Source of the DNA: Micromonospora inyonensis
Lineage (GTDB): Bacteria > Actinomycetota > Actinomycetes > Mycobacteriales > Micromonosporaceae
DNA: 64,000 nucleotides
Direction: 5' to 3'
Assembly: GCF_900091415.1 (NCBI RefSeq)
Contig: NZ_FMHU01000002.1
Location: 1,302,001-1,366,000, forward strand
Below the pieces are notes generated by a model that worked only from the letters and a program-made list of their open reading frames with translations, did not search any database and was not told the origin of the DNA. This document shows, piece by piece, positions 39,501 to 49,800 of this stretch. A program made the translations under genes and the position numbers. Numbering within the stretch: position 1 is the first letter of the stretch; every line of letters starts with the position of its first letter.

Positions 39501-42400
39501 CGGTGAGCCGGTTGGCGTTCCAGCTCTGGGAGAGCGGGGAGTCGCACCTGCGCCTGGCCGAGCTGGCCGAGACCGCCGGGCAGCTGGCCGGGCTGGCGGA
39601 GTCCCGGCTCTCCGGACCGCAGGCGACGCACGCGGTGGGTGCGGGCAGCCTACTGGTCCGCACCGACGACGGCCTGTTCGGCTTCATCCACGCCTCCGTG
39701 ATGGAGTGGCTGGTAGCCGCGGGGATCGCCGCGCAGCTCAACCAGGGTGAGGAGCCGTCGGCCCTGGCGACGCGCCCGCTCTCGGCGCTGGCCGTGGAGT
39801 TCCTCGGCGACCTCGCCGACCCGGCCCGCTGCACCGCCTGGACGGCGCAGGTACTCGGCGACGAGACGGCCGGCGAGACGGTCCGGGCCAACGCCTTGCG
39901 GCTCAGCGCCCGGCTGCGGCTGCCGGACCGGGCCGACCTGCGTGGCGCGGTGCTGCGTGGTGAGGACCTGTCGCACCGGGAACTGGCCGAGGCGGATCTG
40001 ACCGGTGCGGACCTGACCGACACCCGCCTGGTCGCCACCAACCTGACCGGGGCCCGGCTGGCACACGCCCGGTTACGCGGCGCCCGCCTGGACCAGGCCC
40101 GCCTCGCCGGGGCCGACCTGCGCGAGGCCGAACTGGCCGGGGCCCGACTGTTCCGGACCGACCTGCGCGACGCGCGGGTCGCCGGCAGCAGCTGGCGCCG
40201 GGCCGCGCTGATCGACGTGAACGCCGACGCGGCGCTGCTGCGCGCGCCGGAGCTGCGTGGCGCGGTGGTCGCCCCGGGCCGTCCGGTGACACCGGGCCTG
40301 GCGCCGCCCGCCGTCGGCGTCTCGTACGGCTTCGAGGTTGGCCGGCTGCCGGTGCCGGCGGCGTACAGCCCGGACGGCGCGGTACTCGCCGTGGGCAGCG
40401 ACGACGGGGGTGTGCTGATCTGCGACACGGCCACCGGCCTGCCGGTGCGGACCCTCCAGGGGCACCGGGGCCGGGTGTACGCGGTCCGCTTCGACGCCGC
40501 CGCGCACCACCTGGTCACCGGCGCTGCCGACCTCACCGTACGGCTGTGGGACGCCGACCACGGGGACGTGCGGCACGTGATCGAGGACGTCTTCGCCGGC
40601 TGGGTGTGGCCGCTGCTCACCGATGGCGCGCGGGGCCGGCTGGTGGTGGGCGACGCGGCCGGCGTGGTCCGGCTCTACGACACCCGCACCGCCCGGCTGC
40701 GCCAGGTCTGGCCGGGGCACGCCGCGCCCATCTGGGGCACCTCGTTCAGCCCGGACGGCCGGCGGGTCGTGGTGGTGGACAGCGCCGGCGTGGTCCGGGG
40801 CTGGGACATCGCCTCGGGTGACCTCGTCTTCGAGGTGCGGGAACCGGAGGTGGTCTACCGGGTGGTGCACACCCCGGACGGCCGGTTGCTGGTCGCCGTC
40901 GGCCAGCACGGCCGGGTGTGGATCCGCCGGGCCACCGACGGGGATCTGCTGCGCCAGCCGCGCGGCCACGAGGCCGACGTGTACGCCCTCGACGTGCACC
41001 CCGACGGCGGGTTGATGGCCACCGGCGACACCCATGGCGCGCTACGACTGTGGGACGTGGAGACCGGCCGCCCGGTCCGGGTGCTGGGCCGGCAGCGCGG
41101 GGCGATCTACAGCGTCCGGTTCAACGCCGACGGCACCGTGCTCGCCACGGCCGCCAGTGACGGCGCGATCCAGCTCTGGGGCACCGCGGACGGCCAGCTC
41201 CGGCACGAGCTGACCCGGCACCGCGGCTCGGTCTGGCCGGTGGTCTGGCGGCCGGACCAGAACCAGGTGGCGACCAGCAGCAACGACGGCACCACCCGGC
41301 TCTGGGACGCGCGGACCGGGCAGCTTCAGCACACCCTGCGTGGACACGGGCGGCGGGTCACCTCGCTGTCCTTCCGGGACGACGGCGAGGTGCTGGCCGC
41401 CTGCGGCAACGACGGCGTGGTACGGCTGTGGGAGCCGCGCACCGGGCGGCTGGTCCGGCAGCTCGCCAGTCCGGCCGACCGGCTGCTCTCCGCCGTGTTC
41501 TGCCCGGGTGAACCGTTGGTCGCCGCACCGAGCGGCGACGGCGGGGTGCACCTGTGGAACACCGACACCGGGGTCGACGAACGCGAACTGAACGTGGACA
41601 CCGACCATGTCTGGGCGGCTGCGTTCAGCCCGGACGGCGACGCGATGGCCACCGCAAACGACGACGACACGGTCCGACTGTGGTACCGGCGTACCGGCCG
41701 GCACTTCGCCACCCTCGCCCCGCACCGCGGCCGGGTCCGGGCGGTGGCGTTCAGCCCGGACGGCGAGACCATCGCCACCGGCTGCGACGACCAGCTCGTC
41801 CGGCTCTGGGACGCGGCCACCGCGACCTGTCGCCGTACCCTGGAGCAGCACACCGACCGGGTGTACGCGGTGTGCTTCAACAGCGAGGGCACCCTGCTCG
41901 CCAGCGCCAGCAACGACGGCACCGCCGTGGTGTGGGACGCGCTCACCGGTGAGCGACGCACGGTGCTCACCGAGCACACCGGCCGGCTCTGGTCCTGTGC
42001 GTTCAGCCCGAACGGCGCGCTGCTCGCCACCGCCGGCGACGACCTGATCATCCGGCTGTGGGATCCGGGCACCGGCCGGCTGCACGGTACCCTCGCCGCG
42101 CACACCCGGCGGGTCTGGTCGGTGGCGTTCAGCCCGGACAGCAGCCTGCTCGCCAGCGCCGGTGACGACGGCACCGTCCGACTGTGGGACGTCGCGGACC
42201 CGGAGCACGCCCAGTTGCGCACCACCCTGATCGGCCTGCCCGACGGCTGGGCCGCGGTCAGCCCGGACGGGCGGTACAAGCTGGACGGTGATCCAGGCGG
42301 TCAGTTCTGGCACGTCATCGGCACCTGCCGGTTCGAGGTGGGGGAGTTGGACCCGTACCTGACGCAGGTGCGCCGCCTGTCGGTGGACGCCCCGTTCTGA
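36584..42400 (+). CDS. TIR - inactive phosphoesterase - NACHT - pentapeptide - WD40 protein
   Basis: A 1938-residue multidomain protein. Residues 20-160: TIR domain (PIDFFISYSPADERWATWLA), with the putative catalytic Glu95 in KLEWQAAL. Residues 210-500: calcineurin-like phosphoesterase fold whose metal motifs are lost (SDLH is AGPR at 220-223, GDLT is GNLT with Asn267, PGNHD is PGPRD). Residues 550-700: linker domain. Residues 720-1050: NACHT NTPase with Walker A GDFGRGKT (727-734) and Walker B LLFDGFDE (Asp802). Residues 1118-1203: pentapeptide repeats (ADLTGADL). Residues 1253-1880: 15 WD40 units. TIR-STAND proteins act in anti-phage defence by NAD depletion upon sensing. The start is uncertain (TTG 36584 with GGGGGG 7 bases upstream, or GTG 36611). 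Confidence 0.93.
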   Translation: MTVGGHNGQVAVGTQPTRSDRPIDFFISYSPADERWATWLAWEFEAAGYRTMLQAWDFVAGTNFIDFMDRGVREAAVVVAVLSERYLHSTYGKLEWQAALRADPDGTGNKLVTVRVEDCPIDGLLATITYVDLVGVTDPAQARSRVLDRIREALDGRAKPARQPAFPHHPADPTGVLSAPVVGPPAPRRSRRTPINPPPFPPASVAVPTARTALTVLQVAGPRFGRGVIEPGAPVTPGELQEHLMGDLTLLMNDGVPRPDLLVVAGNLTESGSPREFSDALSFLTGLRVLLGLEPHRLVVVPGPRDVTMAASRAYFATCEADDVDPQPPYWPKWRHYARLFDDLYQGLEYRIFDSEQPWTLFPVPDLRVVVAGLNSTVAVTHREEDRYGFVGEAQSTWFAQRLRHYQQSGWLRLGAMAHVPGPRTPYADEVAVPDGVTLRDRGSFNRLLGPMLNLLFSDAAPTGARVDPVVPLATASRDGRAQVLRLAADGMTRWVLGRDDRHEVGEPTVVSWPRTEATFGAAGPAQVPDPRQPTAVEGPTQDAPATPPAVVPAAPLDRLLDRLAEVCEARHDRVLVRRVPAEPPHLFVTYRADGVVRQQRVGAYVGTPTAPDLDHFARRVHATDPDIPSELVYDGDRVPRGLADQAQRRGVRVLHLTEFQGLLDLREYVATQTARLQADRLYPPGQYVPQRYRHLVGADQQVREDVVDELLGLASATDGRFVLVLGDFGRGKTFALREVARRLPTAAPDLIPILVELRALDKAHSVDGLVAAHLANHGEQVIDLKAFRYMLRQGRIVLLFDGFDELVARVTYDRAADHLETLLQAAEGNAKIVVSSRTQHFKTNSQVLTALGERVGMLPHRRVLAIEDFTPGQIEAFLRHRYGGDERAARERMDLLGGVKDLLGLSRNPRMLGFIANLDEGRLAAVSGAGGTFSAAALYREILESWLDFEERRTQGVPGVPVSLRRPELWQAVSRLAFQLWESGESHLRLAELAETAGQLAGLAESRLSGPQATHAVGAGSLLVRTDDGLFGFIHASVMEWLVAAGIAAQLNQGEEPSALATRPLSALAVEFLGDLADPARCTAWTAQVLGDETAGETVRANALRLSARLRLPDRADLRGAVLRGEDLSHRELAEADLTGADLTDTRLVATNLTGARLAHARLRGARLDQARLAGADLREAELAGARLFRTDLRDARVAGSSWRRAALIDVNADAALLRAPELRGAVVAPGRPVTPGLAPPAVGVSYGFEVGRLPVPAAYSPDGAVLAVGSDDGGVLICDTATGLPVRTLQGHRGRVYAVRFDAAAHHLVTGAADLTVRLWDADHGDVRHVIEDVFAGWVWPLLTDGARGRLVVGDAAGVVRLYDTRTARLRQVWPGHAAPIWGTSFSPDGRRVVVVDSAGVVRGWDIASGDLVFEVREPEVVYRVVHTPDGRLLVAVGQHGRVWIRRATDGDLLRQPRGHEADVYALDVHPDGGLMATGDTHGALRLWDVETGRPVRVLGRQRGAIYSVRFNADGTVLATAASDGAIQLWGTADGQLRHELTRHRGSVWPVVWRPDQNQVATSSNDGTTRLWDARTGQLQHTLRGHGRRVTSLSFRDDGEVLAACGNDGVVRLWEPRTGRLVRQLASPADRLLSAVFCPGEPLVAAPSGDGGVHLWNTDTGVDERELNVDTDHVWAAAFSPDGDAMATANDDDTVRLWYRRTGRHFATLAPHRGRVRAVAFSPDGETIATGCDDQLVRLWDAATATCRRTLEQHTDRVYAVCFNSEGTLLASASNDGTAVVWDALTGERRTVLTEHTGRLWSCAFSPNGALLATAGDDLIIRLWDPGTGRLHGTLAAHTRRVWSVAFSPDSSLLASAGDDGTVRLWDVADPEHAQLRTTLIGLPDGWAAVSPDGRYKLDGDPGGQFWHVIGTCRFEVGELDPYLTQVRRLSVDAPF

Positions 42401-42509
42401 GGACCGGCCGTGAGCTGGCCACCATCGGGTGGTCGGCTCCCCGACGGTGGGGCGATGGGCGGGTGGGGCGGGCCGTACAGTGTGCCCCACCCCTAACGAG
42501 GAGAGTGCC

Positions 42510-43697
42510 GTGACGCAGCCACCGGCGCCCCGACCGTCCCCCGAGGACTCCGGCGGCGGCACCATGCCGCCGTACCTACTGGCCATGCTGGCGAACGCGG
42601 AAGTCCCCGGTGCCGTTCCCTGGCCGGAGGGCCAGCCCGCGTGGGCGATCCCGGTCGACCTTCCGCCCGGCACCCGCGGGTACGCCGTGTTCATCCCCCT
42701 GGTGCCGGTGGCCGGCTCCGGGCCGGTGACCACGGACCCCTCGGCCGCCGCCGGGGCGACCACGAGCGGGCCGCCGGTGCCGAAGCCCACCACGAGCGGT
42801 CCGGCCGCCACTCCGGCCGCCAGCACCACACCGCCGACAGCGGGTACGACCGCGTCGGGCCCGGCCCCGGCCGGCGCGGCGCGGCCAGGGCCGACGTCGA
42901 CGGTGGACACGCCACCCGCCGGTGCTCCGGCGAGCGCGTCCGGCGGATCCTCGGCAGCGTCGGCCCCGGCGGCACCGGTCGCCGCGCTCCTTGGTGCCCC
43001 GGCGCCCGCGGGCACCCGGGCGGCCACCGCGTCCGGCCCTGGCGGCCCTCCGCCGCCCGCCACGGCACCCACCACCTCCGGCAGCACGCCGCCCGCTCGG
43101 ACGTTCGGTCCTCCGGTGCACCTCGTCGCCGTCGGCGGCCGGCCGGGTGTTCCGACGTACCCGGGGTTGGCCGGTGGCTTCTACCGGCCGAAGCCGCCCG
43201 GACCGTCGTTCCTCCAGCGGTACTGGCCCGGACCGAAGCCGGCCCGTGGGCGGGCGGTGCCTGCCGCCGTCGGTGTCGGCGCGCTCGGGCTGGCGTTCTT
43301 CGTGCCGCTGAGCCGCACCGGGATCGGGTGGTTCCTCGGCTGGCTGGCGGTGACCGTGGCGGTGGTGTTCGCGGTCCGGCGGGCGGTGGCCGAGCTGCCG
43401 CGCAGCGAGCGGTGGGTTCGGGCCGGCTGGGCGGGGGCGGCGTTGGCGCTGCTGGCGGTGCCGGCGTTCCGCAACGCCTGGTGGCTGGTGACGTTCTGCG
43501 TCCTGGTCGCGCTGGGCTGCGCGGCGCTCGGCGTGGTCGGGGGTCGGCGCATCCGGTCGATCCTGTTCAGTCTGGTGGCCGCGCCGACCGCGGCGTTCCG
43601 GGGACTGCCCTGGGTACGCGCCCACTTCCGGTCCCCGGCCGACCCGGGGTTGCTCCGTCGCGTGGTCGGCCCCTGGTCGCCGCCGCTCGCCCCGTGA
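42510..43697 (+). CDS. Proline/alanine-rich membrane protein, possibly truncated DUF4153 type
   Basis: 395 residues. The start is GTG 42510 with GAGGAGAG 4-6 bases upstream. Residues 1-60 are a short structured part (MPPYLLAMLANAEVPGAVPW and TRGYAVFIPLVPVAG). Residues 60-240 are low-complexity Pro/Ala/Thr/Gly. The end has about four membrane segments (VPAAVGVGALGLAFFVPLS, WFLGWLAVTVAVVFAVRRA, WAGAALALLAVPAF, WWLVTFCVLVALGCAALGVV). The membrane part resembles the beginning of DUF4153-type proteins, which are usually far longer. The frame ends soon after, so the 3' part may have been lost. It is convergent with the giant gene. Confidence 0.75.
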   Translation: MTQPPAPRPSPEDSGGGTMPPYLLAMLANAEVPGAVPWPEGQPAWAIPVDLPPGTRGYAVFIPLVPVAGSGPVTTDPSAAAGATTSGPPVPKPTTSGPAATPAASTTPPTAGTTASGPAPAGAARPGPTSTVDTPPAGAPASASGGSSAASAPAAPVAALLGAPAPAGTRAATASGPGGPPPPATAPTTSGSTPPARTFGPPVHLVAVGGRPGVPTYPGLAGGFYRPKPPGPSFLQRYWPGPKPARGRAVPAAVGVGALGLAFFVPLSRTGIGWFLGWLAVTVAVVFAVRRAVAELPRSERWVRAGWAGAALALLAVPAFRNAWWLVTFCVLVALGCAALGVVGGRRIRSILFSLVAAPTAAFRGLPWVRAHFRSPADPGLLRRVVGPWSPPLAP

Positions 43698-43848
43698 CAC
43701 GGCCTGCTGACCAGACGGTGGCGGCCCCCGACGGACCGGAACCCGGCGACCACACGCGACGGGACCCCCTGTCCGGCCTCGCTCGGACGCGGGCCCCGCC
43801 GCCGACCGTCCGTCCGGTAGACGGCCCGGACGCCAGGCGGGTCAGGGG

Positions 43849-46800
43849 CTACCGCCTCGCCGGATGCCCAGCGGGCGGGGCTTCCGTGGTGCGTATCTCG
43901 ATGTTGCCGACGACCCAACGGATCCCGTCAGGTCCGGCAACCCGGATCACGGCGACCGCGGTGAGCTGATGTCCCGGCGTGCCGTCACCGTCAGCCGATT
44001 CGAGGGGGGTACCGAACCGGATGATCTCGCGCCGCTGCCCGTAGCCGCCCGCGCTCTGATCCTGAGCCGCCTCGACCCCGCCGAGCGGCACCGTGGGTCC
44101 GCCGTAGTTGTTGCCGTCACGAGTGAACGGGCTGGTGTGGCTGAATCCGAACGTCGGGGTCACTGACGAGTTGACGGTCGTGGTGAAGGTGTCGGTGTTG
44201 GCGTAGACGGCGTCGATGGCCACGTTCCGACTGGTGCTCGTGGGCTCTGTCGCGTACAGCGAGAACTGGAGCGACACACCCGGGGCGCCGGCGCGGCCCA
44301 GCAGTCGGCCCACCGCGGCCGGCTCCAACATGGTGACCCTGCCTGAGCGGGCAAGCTGGGCCAGCCGGACAAAGATCCCCTCCGTGGAGCGGGAATTGTG
44401 CAACTGATCGTTGCCGGCAAGGGAGGGGTCGACGGTCCGGATCGCTTCGGCGAGTTGTGCCACGGCATCGAAGTCGTACACGGAGAACGCTCGGCTAGGC
44501 CGCCACGGCGCACCGGTCATCCGTGCACGAACGGCCGCCGGGACCTCCATGTCGACGGCGACCGCGTCGGTGGAAAGTACGACAAGTGTCGGGTCGGACG
44601 TGAACATCGCCGGCTGGACACGCCCCTCTTCGGCGGGCGGGTCCTGAGGTGTCTCTGCCTCGCCGAAACGCAACGTGACCAGGGCCGGGAAGGTCCGGGA
44701 CGACTCGCCGACCGCGCTCACCCTCGGCAGGCCCCGCCAGGCCAGCCGGACCAGCCGACCCACGACGAGGAGCCCGTCGATCGCGGCCCGGCCCACGGCG
44801 ACGATGAGTGCGTCGTTCAACGGCATCGATCGTACGGTCACGCCGAGCGTGTAGGGGACCCGGTCGAACTGGGTGGTGGAGCGGGTCCGTTGCCAGGTGC
44901 GGTACTCCCGTAGCGACGACGCGGCGTTCGTACGGCTGTGCTGTGTCGCGATCGCGAGGGGCGATTGCGACTGGTGGTCTTCCTGCTTGGCCACCGGCGA
45001 GAAGGCCAGCTTGTTGCCGGTGGCGCGGGTGACGCTTTGTCTGCTCGCGCCGGCGATCCGCAGGGATCCGCCTTCACCGGACGAGTGGGCCAGGACGGTG
45101 TCCAGCCCTGCGGTGGCGGAGGTTCTCCGGCCGCGCAGTCCCGCGAGCTGGGCGGCAGTCTGTGCGGGCTTGGCACTGAGCTCCACCTCCACCAGTCGTG
45201 GCCCGAGCCACGACCGGTGCACGAAGTGGAAGGATGCGCGGCCCGCGGGGCCAGCGTTGATGAGTGTGCGCAGAGCGAGCGGGGCGCTGTGGTCGGCGAT
45301 CCGCGACAAGGCGCCAGGCAGGTAGGCCGAATGGCCGGGACGGGTCACCCCCGGCGCCTGCGCCTCGACGAGGGCACGGATACCGTCGCGGAACTGCGAA
45401 CGCGAACCCCGAGGTATCACTGCGGTGGCCACGCCGAAGCCGAGCTCCCCGCCGCTACGAACGAACCAGTGGGGAAGCATCCGGTCGGCGGGTTCGGCAG
45501 GGCTCTCGGGGCCGGCCTGCGGGAGCCCGGGGATTCGCCGCAACTCCGGATTGGTGAACAGGTCGTTCTCGGTGAGGAGGAACTCCACGGCCTCGGGCAG
45601 TTCCACCGCGAGCTGTTTCTCGAAGAACGGGCTGCCGGAAAGGGTCCCGGCCACCACGTTGCGGCTGCCTTTCGTTACGGTGATGATGTAGATCGCCTTG
45701 GCCTTGAAGCGGAACATCGAGACGTCGTTCTCGGTCGTCACCCGGAACGCCGTCGTGTTGTCGCTGAACGTCGTGCGGGCGTCCTCGACGGTGCCGTAGG
45801 TGTACGTCCCTGACGGAACGAACTGCGTGTCACTGCCGTAGGTGCCGGTCAATGTCGTCGGCACTTCGTACCGGACGCTACTCTCTGCCGACTGCGACGA
45901 CCCGTCAGAGGACTGCAGCCAGCTTTCCATGTCGATGGTTCCTGGCGGGGGCAGGGCCTCGACGTCGATGAGATAGCCCTCGACCGTCACCGATACGTCG
46001 GTACCCCACACCATGCCGTGCTCGCCGATGTTCTCGGACGCGTACTGGTTGTTGAAGACCTGCAGGGCGTTGGCTGCCAGATGGTGGGGCGACACCGCAG
46101 CGTGTGCCACCTCCTGGCCCATGCTCTCCGGAAGGCTCAACGACTCCCCGAAAACCCGTCGCTTCGCCCACGTCCATGCACCCGCCACCATTCCGCCGAA
46201 CCACAGCGGCGCACGACCTGCATGGCCCGAAGGCGCGGCCGTCTGGTCGTCGGCGACCGGCTCGTTCTCCCGCGCCTCCACCGGCCCGGTCGCCTCGTCC
46301 GGAGGGAAGGCGCCGGGCATGGCTGGCAGTCGATCCTCCCGCGCCGGTCCAGGACGCGTGCGCGCCTGACCGGAGTCGGTCTCGGCGGAGTCCGGCGGCG
46401 ACTCCGTAGTCTGCATCTCGATGTCACCCGCGACCTGCGGCGGCAAGGCCGCATCGTCCACCGCGAGGGTGCTGGGCATGGCAGTGCTCGAAGCGGCGGA
46501 CTGTTCTGCAGCCGCAGCGGTGCGGCGTACGGCCCCGATGAGGTCGCGGACCACCGCACGGATCGGTTGGCTGCCCTCCACCCGGTCCACAAGCGCCAAC
46601 TCCGGCAGGCGCAGCACTCCGTTCCGGTAGACCGCATCACCGCCCGGTTGGTTCAGGCTGGCTCGATCCTGGTCGGTGACCGCACGAGGTGCGGGCATCT
46701 GGTACGGACTGATCTCCACCGGGCGTGCGAGAGTGCGGTATGTGGGCACCGCCAACGCGAACGTCCCGTCGACGCTGCTCGGCTCGGGCGTATGACCGTA

Positions 46801-49800
46801 GCTCCACGACATCTCCATTCGTAGCACCACCGGCACCTCGAAGGTGTGCGACCCGTCGGCGCTCGGGCTGAGCGCGTACAGCTCCTGACCGAAGCCGATG
46901 CTGCTTTCCGTGATCGTGGCAGGGTGGGAGGCGCGGTTGGCTCCGCCGGAGATGCTCTGCAGCGGCCTGTCGTCATCGTTGCGATCGAGTGGATTGGAGT
47001 ACGAACCCACAACGCCTGCGTTCCACCCGAACGGAGACCGGGATCGCTGCTCGCTGGCTGGACGATTCGAACCGGTCCAGTTCCTCGTCTGGATGTCGGG
47101 CAGGAACAGATGGTGGCTGGCTCCTCCCTCGGGCTCGTCGGTGAAGCGGCGCTCCGCGGACAGGCGTAGTTCGACCCGGTGGATCTCACCGCTGACCGGC
47201 AGTTCGAACACGATCAGATAACCGCCCTCGATCATTTCGTCCACGGCGCCGCGCAGCCCCACACCGGACCGTGCCAGATCAAGTTTGCGAACGTTTTCCA
47301 AGCGCTGGATCCGGGTCGCCTCGTCAGTCAGTTTGTCCGTCAGGGACGGGTCGCCGGCCGGTGGCAGGAAGCCCTGCTCTCTCAGCCAGGTCTCGGCCGA
47401 CGCGAACAGCGGCTCGGCACCCGTGACCCGCAGCGGTGTGGTGGAGACGCCGAGCGAACGCATCTGCGCGATCTCCGGCGGGAGGTGACGCGGCGTGGTC
47501 GGCTTCGTGACGGTGTCCGCCGACGGCACGCGCAGAATCGCCCGGTGCGGCGCGCCGGACCACCCCAGGGGGGTCGACGGATCGGGGCGGACCGCAGCAC
47601 CGTCCGCCTGGACGAGTTCCACCGCGAAGATGACATCGACGGTTTGCGGAATGAGCGGCGATCTCGTCCGTAACGAGTGCGAGGTACGCGCGCCACCGCC
47701 TGACCTCAGCGTGTGCGATACCTGATGCCGCGCACCGAGTTGCCCCCGGACAGTTCCACCGGTCGGCTCGATCCCCGTGACAGGATCGGCGGGCACAGTC
47801 GACATGCCGAAGCTCACGGAGCCGTCGACGCCGACGGCGTTGGTGACCTCGGTGGAGCCTTCGACACGCAGGATTCGCAGCACGTGCGACTCCAGCACGG
47901 CATCCCGCGTCGCGGGGCCGGCGACTTCCCGCGCGTGCAGGCTCGCCCGCACCCGCAGGTAGCCGATCACCGAACCGTCTTCTCTGAACAACAGCGGCGA
48001 AGGATGGCTTCCCGCCCACATCAACGGGATGTTGGCGCGCAGGCTGTATTCGCCGAAGAACTCCTGCAGGCCACGTCTCGACGCCTCCGACAACGCCCTG
48101 AGGTGCGGCCGGAACGACGCCATGACGTCGCTGAGGATCCGGTCGGCGTTCGGCACCGACTGCACCCCGAACAAGGGCACGTCGTTGCGCAGTGTGTCCA
48201 GCCGCGCCGGCCGGAGCTGCTCCGTGTTCGCGGGTGGGATCTCCACGACATGCTTCGGAAACCACACCGTCAGCCGTTCGGCTGGCGGGGTCAGGCCGCT
48301 CCACGGGCGGCTCACATCGTCACCCACGCGGATCTGCCAATGCATCCGATACGTGTACGGCCAGGAATGCTCACGACTGCGCAGTATCGTCAGCGCCTGC
48401 ACTCCGCCGGTGACGGTCACCGAGGTCGACATCTGGTTGTACGTGACACTGGGCTGCACCGTCAGCACCGCCCGCCGCAACTGACCGTGGTTCTCGATCG
48501 GCCATCGGTGCGAGTACGAGAGAGGGAGATTCATAGATCGAAGATCGGAGGCGGTCGCGGTCTCGGCCACCTCCCATCCGCCGCACGCCCAGCGCTGGAA
48601 CGAGACCGGCGGGCCGTCGCGTAGTTGCTCGATACCGGGATCCGCGGCTGTCGCGTCGCGTAGCACCACCCGCAGCCAGATCTGTTGCCCGCCATCGGCG
48701 GAAATCGACAGCGGTAGTCCCGATTCGCTACGCACCCGTGGCCACTCCGCCGACAGGTACGTCGCGGTAAGCCGCCGATCGAGCCGAGTGCCGAAGGCGG
48801 CTTGCGTTCCCCGAGCGCCCGCCGCCGCCTTCACGTGCTCACGCAGCCACTCGACAACGCTCTCCGGCACAGGCGTGACGTGCTCGAGTCCCTGCGTCCC
48901 GTCCAGCTGTGACCCGTATCGCCGTACCGCCTCGGTCATGCCCCCGGGCGCAGGGTCGGGTGCTGGCACCTGTGCGGACGTGTCGATCTGCGGGACGACA
49001 GGCTGCGGTTCGATCGGCCGCGCAGCTTTCAGTGGTGACTCCGTCTCCTGTCGCACCAGATCGTCAACCACCCACTGGGGGTGCTCCGTGCGCACACCAC
49101 CGGAGGCCAGTGCCGGAGCCTGCTGACCGGTCTGCTCCTGCGGGTCTTCCTTGCGGTCCAGTACCGTGCGGGCCACCTCCCGCTCGCCGGCCCGCTGGGC
49201 CGTGAGCTGCTCGGCAGCCTCCCGCGCCGCGTCCTCCTGCCCAATCCGCTCCGCCGCCTGCGCTTCGTCACCGGTGGAAGGTGCCTGCGGTGCGGGTACC
49301 GGGGGCATGGCCGCGTGGGGATCGGCCTGTTCCGCCAGGGCGTCCAGCGCCGAGGACAGTTCGTCCCGCGCTTCGAGGAGGTCCCTTTCGACGGTATCGG
49401 CCGTGTTTCGGATGCCGGGCAGTTCCTGGTTCAGCCGTTCGACCTCTGGCCTGTTCCGAACCGGCGTCCCGTCCACGCCGGCCAGATTCGGACTCCGCAC
49501 ACCCCGGTCAGGAAACGCCGGATCAGGGCCAGACGGGTCGTCGTTCTCCGCTGGGTCGGATGGCTGCCTGGGGGAGTCGGCCGGGTCGCTGGGGTCGGTG
49601 GGGCTGGTGTCGGTCCGCATGGCTTGGGATGGGCCGCGTGGCGGGGTGGTGGAGGCGAGCAGGATGGCGTTGGGGTCGATGCTGGTCGTGGTGGTCGGCT
49701 GCGGGTGCGCGGTGGTGGGGTCGGGAAGGATGTCGGCGATCGTGGTGGGTCGCCCGGTGCTGTCGAACGCGGCGAGCCGGGTGCTCGAGGCGAACAGGTG

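Noticed and set aside
41042..43087. 681-codon minus-strand open frame antisense to the WD40 region
   Set aside because: Gly/Val-rich repetitive product caused by the complementary strand of WD40 codons; the plus frame has full domain structure.
42576..43700. Long minus-strand open frame antisense to the proline-rich membrane protein
   Set aside because: Arg/Gly-rich low-complexity content, no motif, and it is the mirror of a better supported gene with a clear ribosome site.
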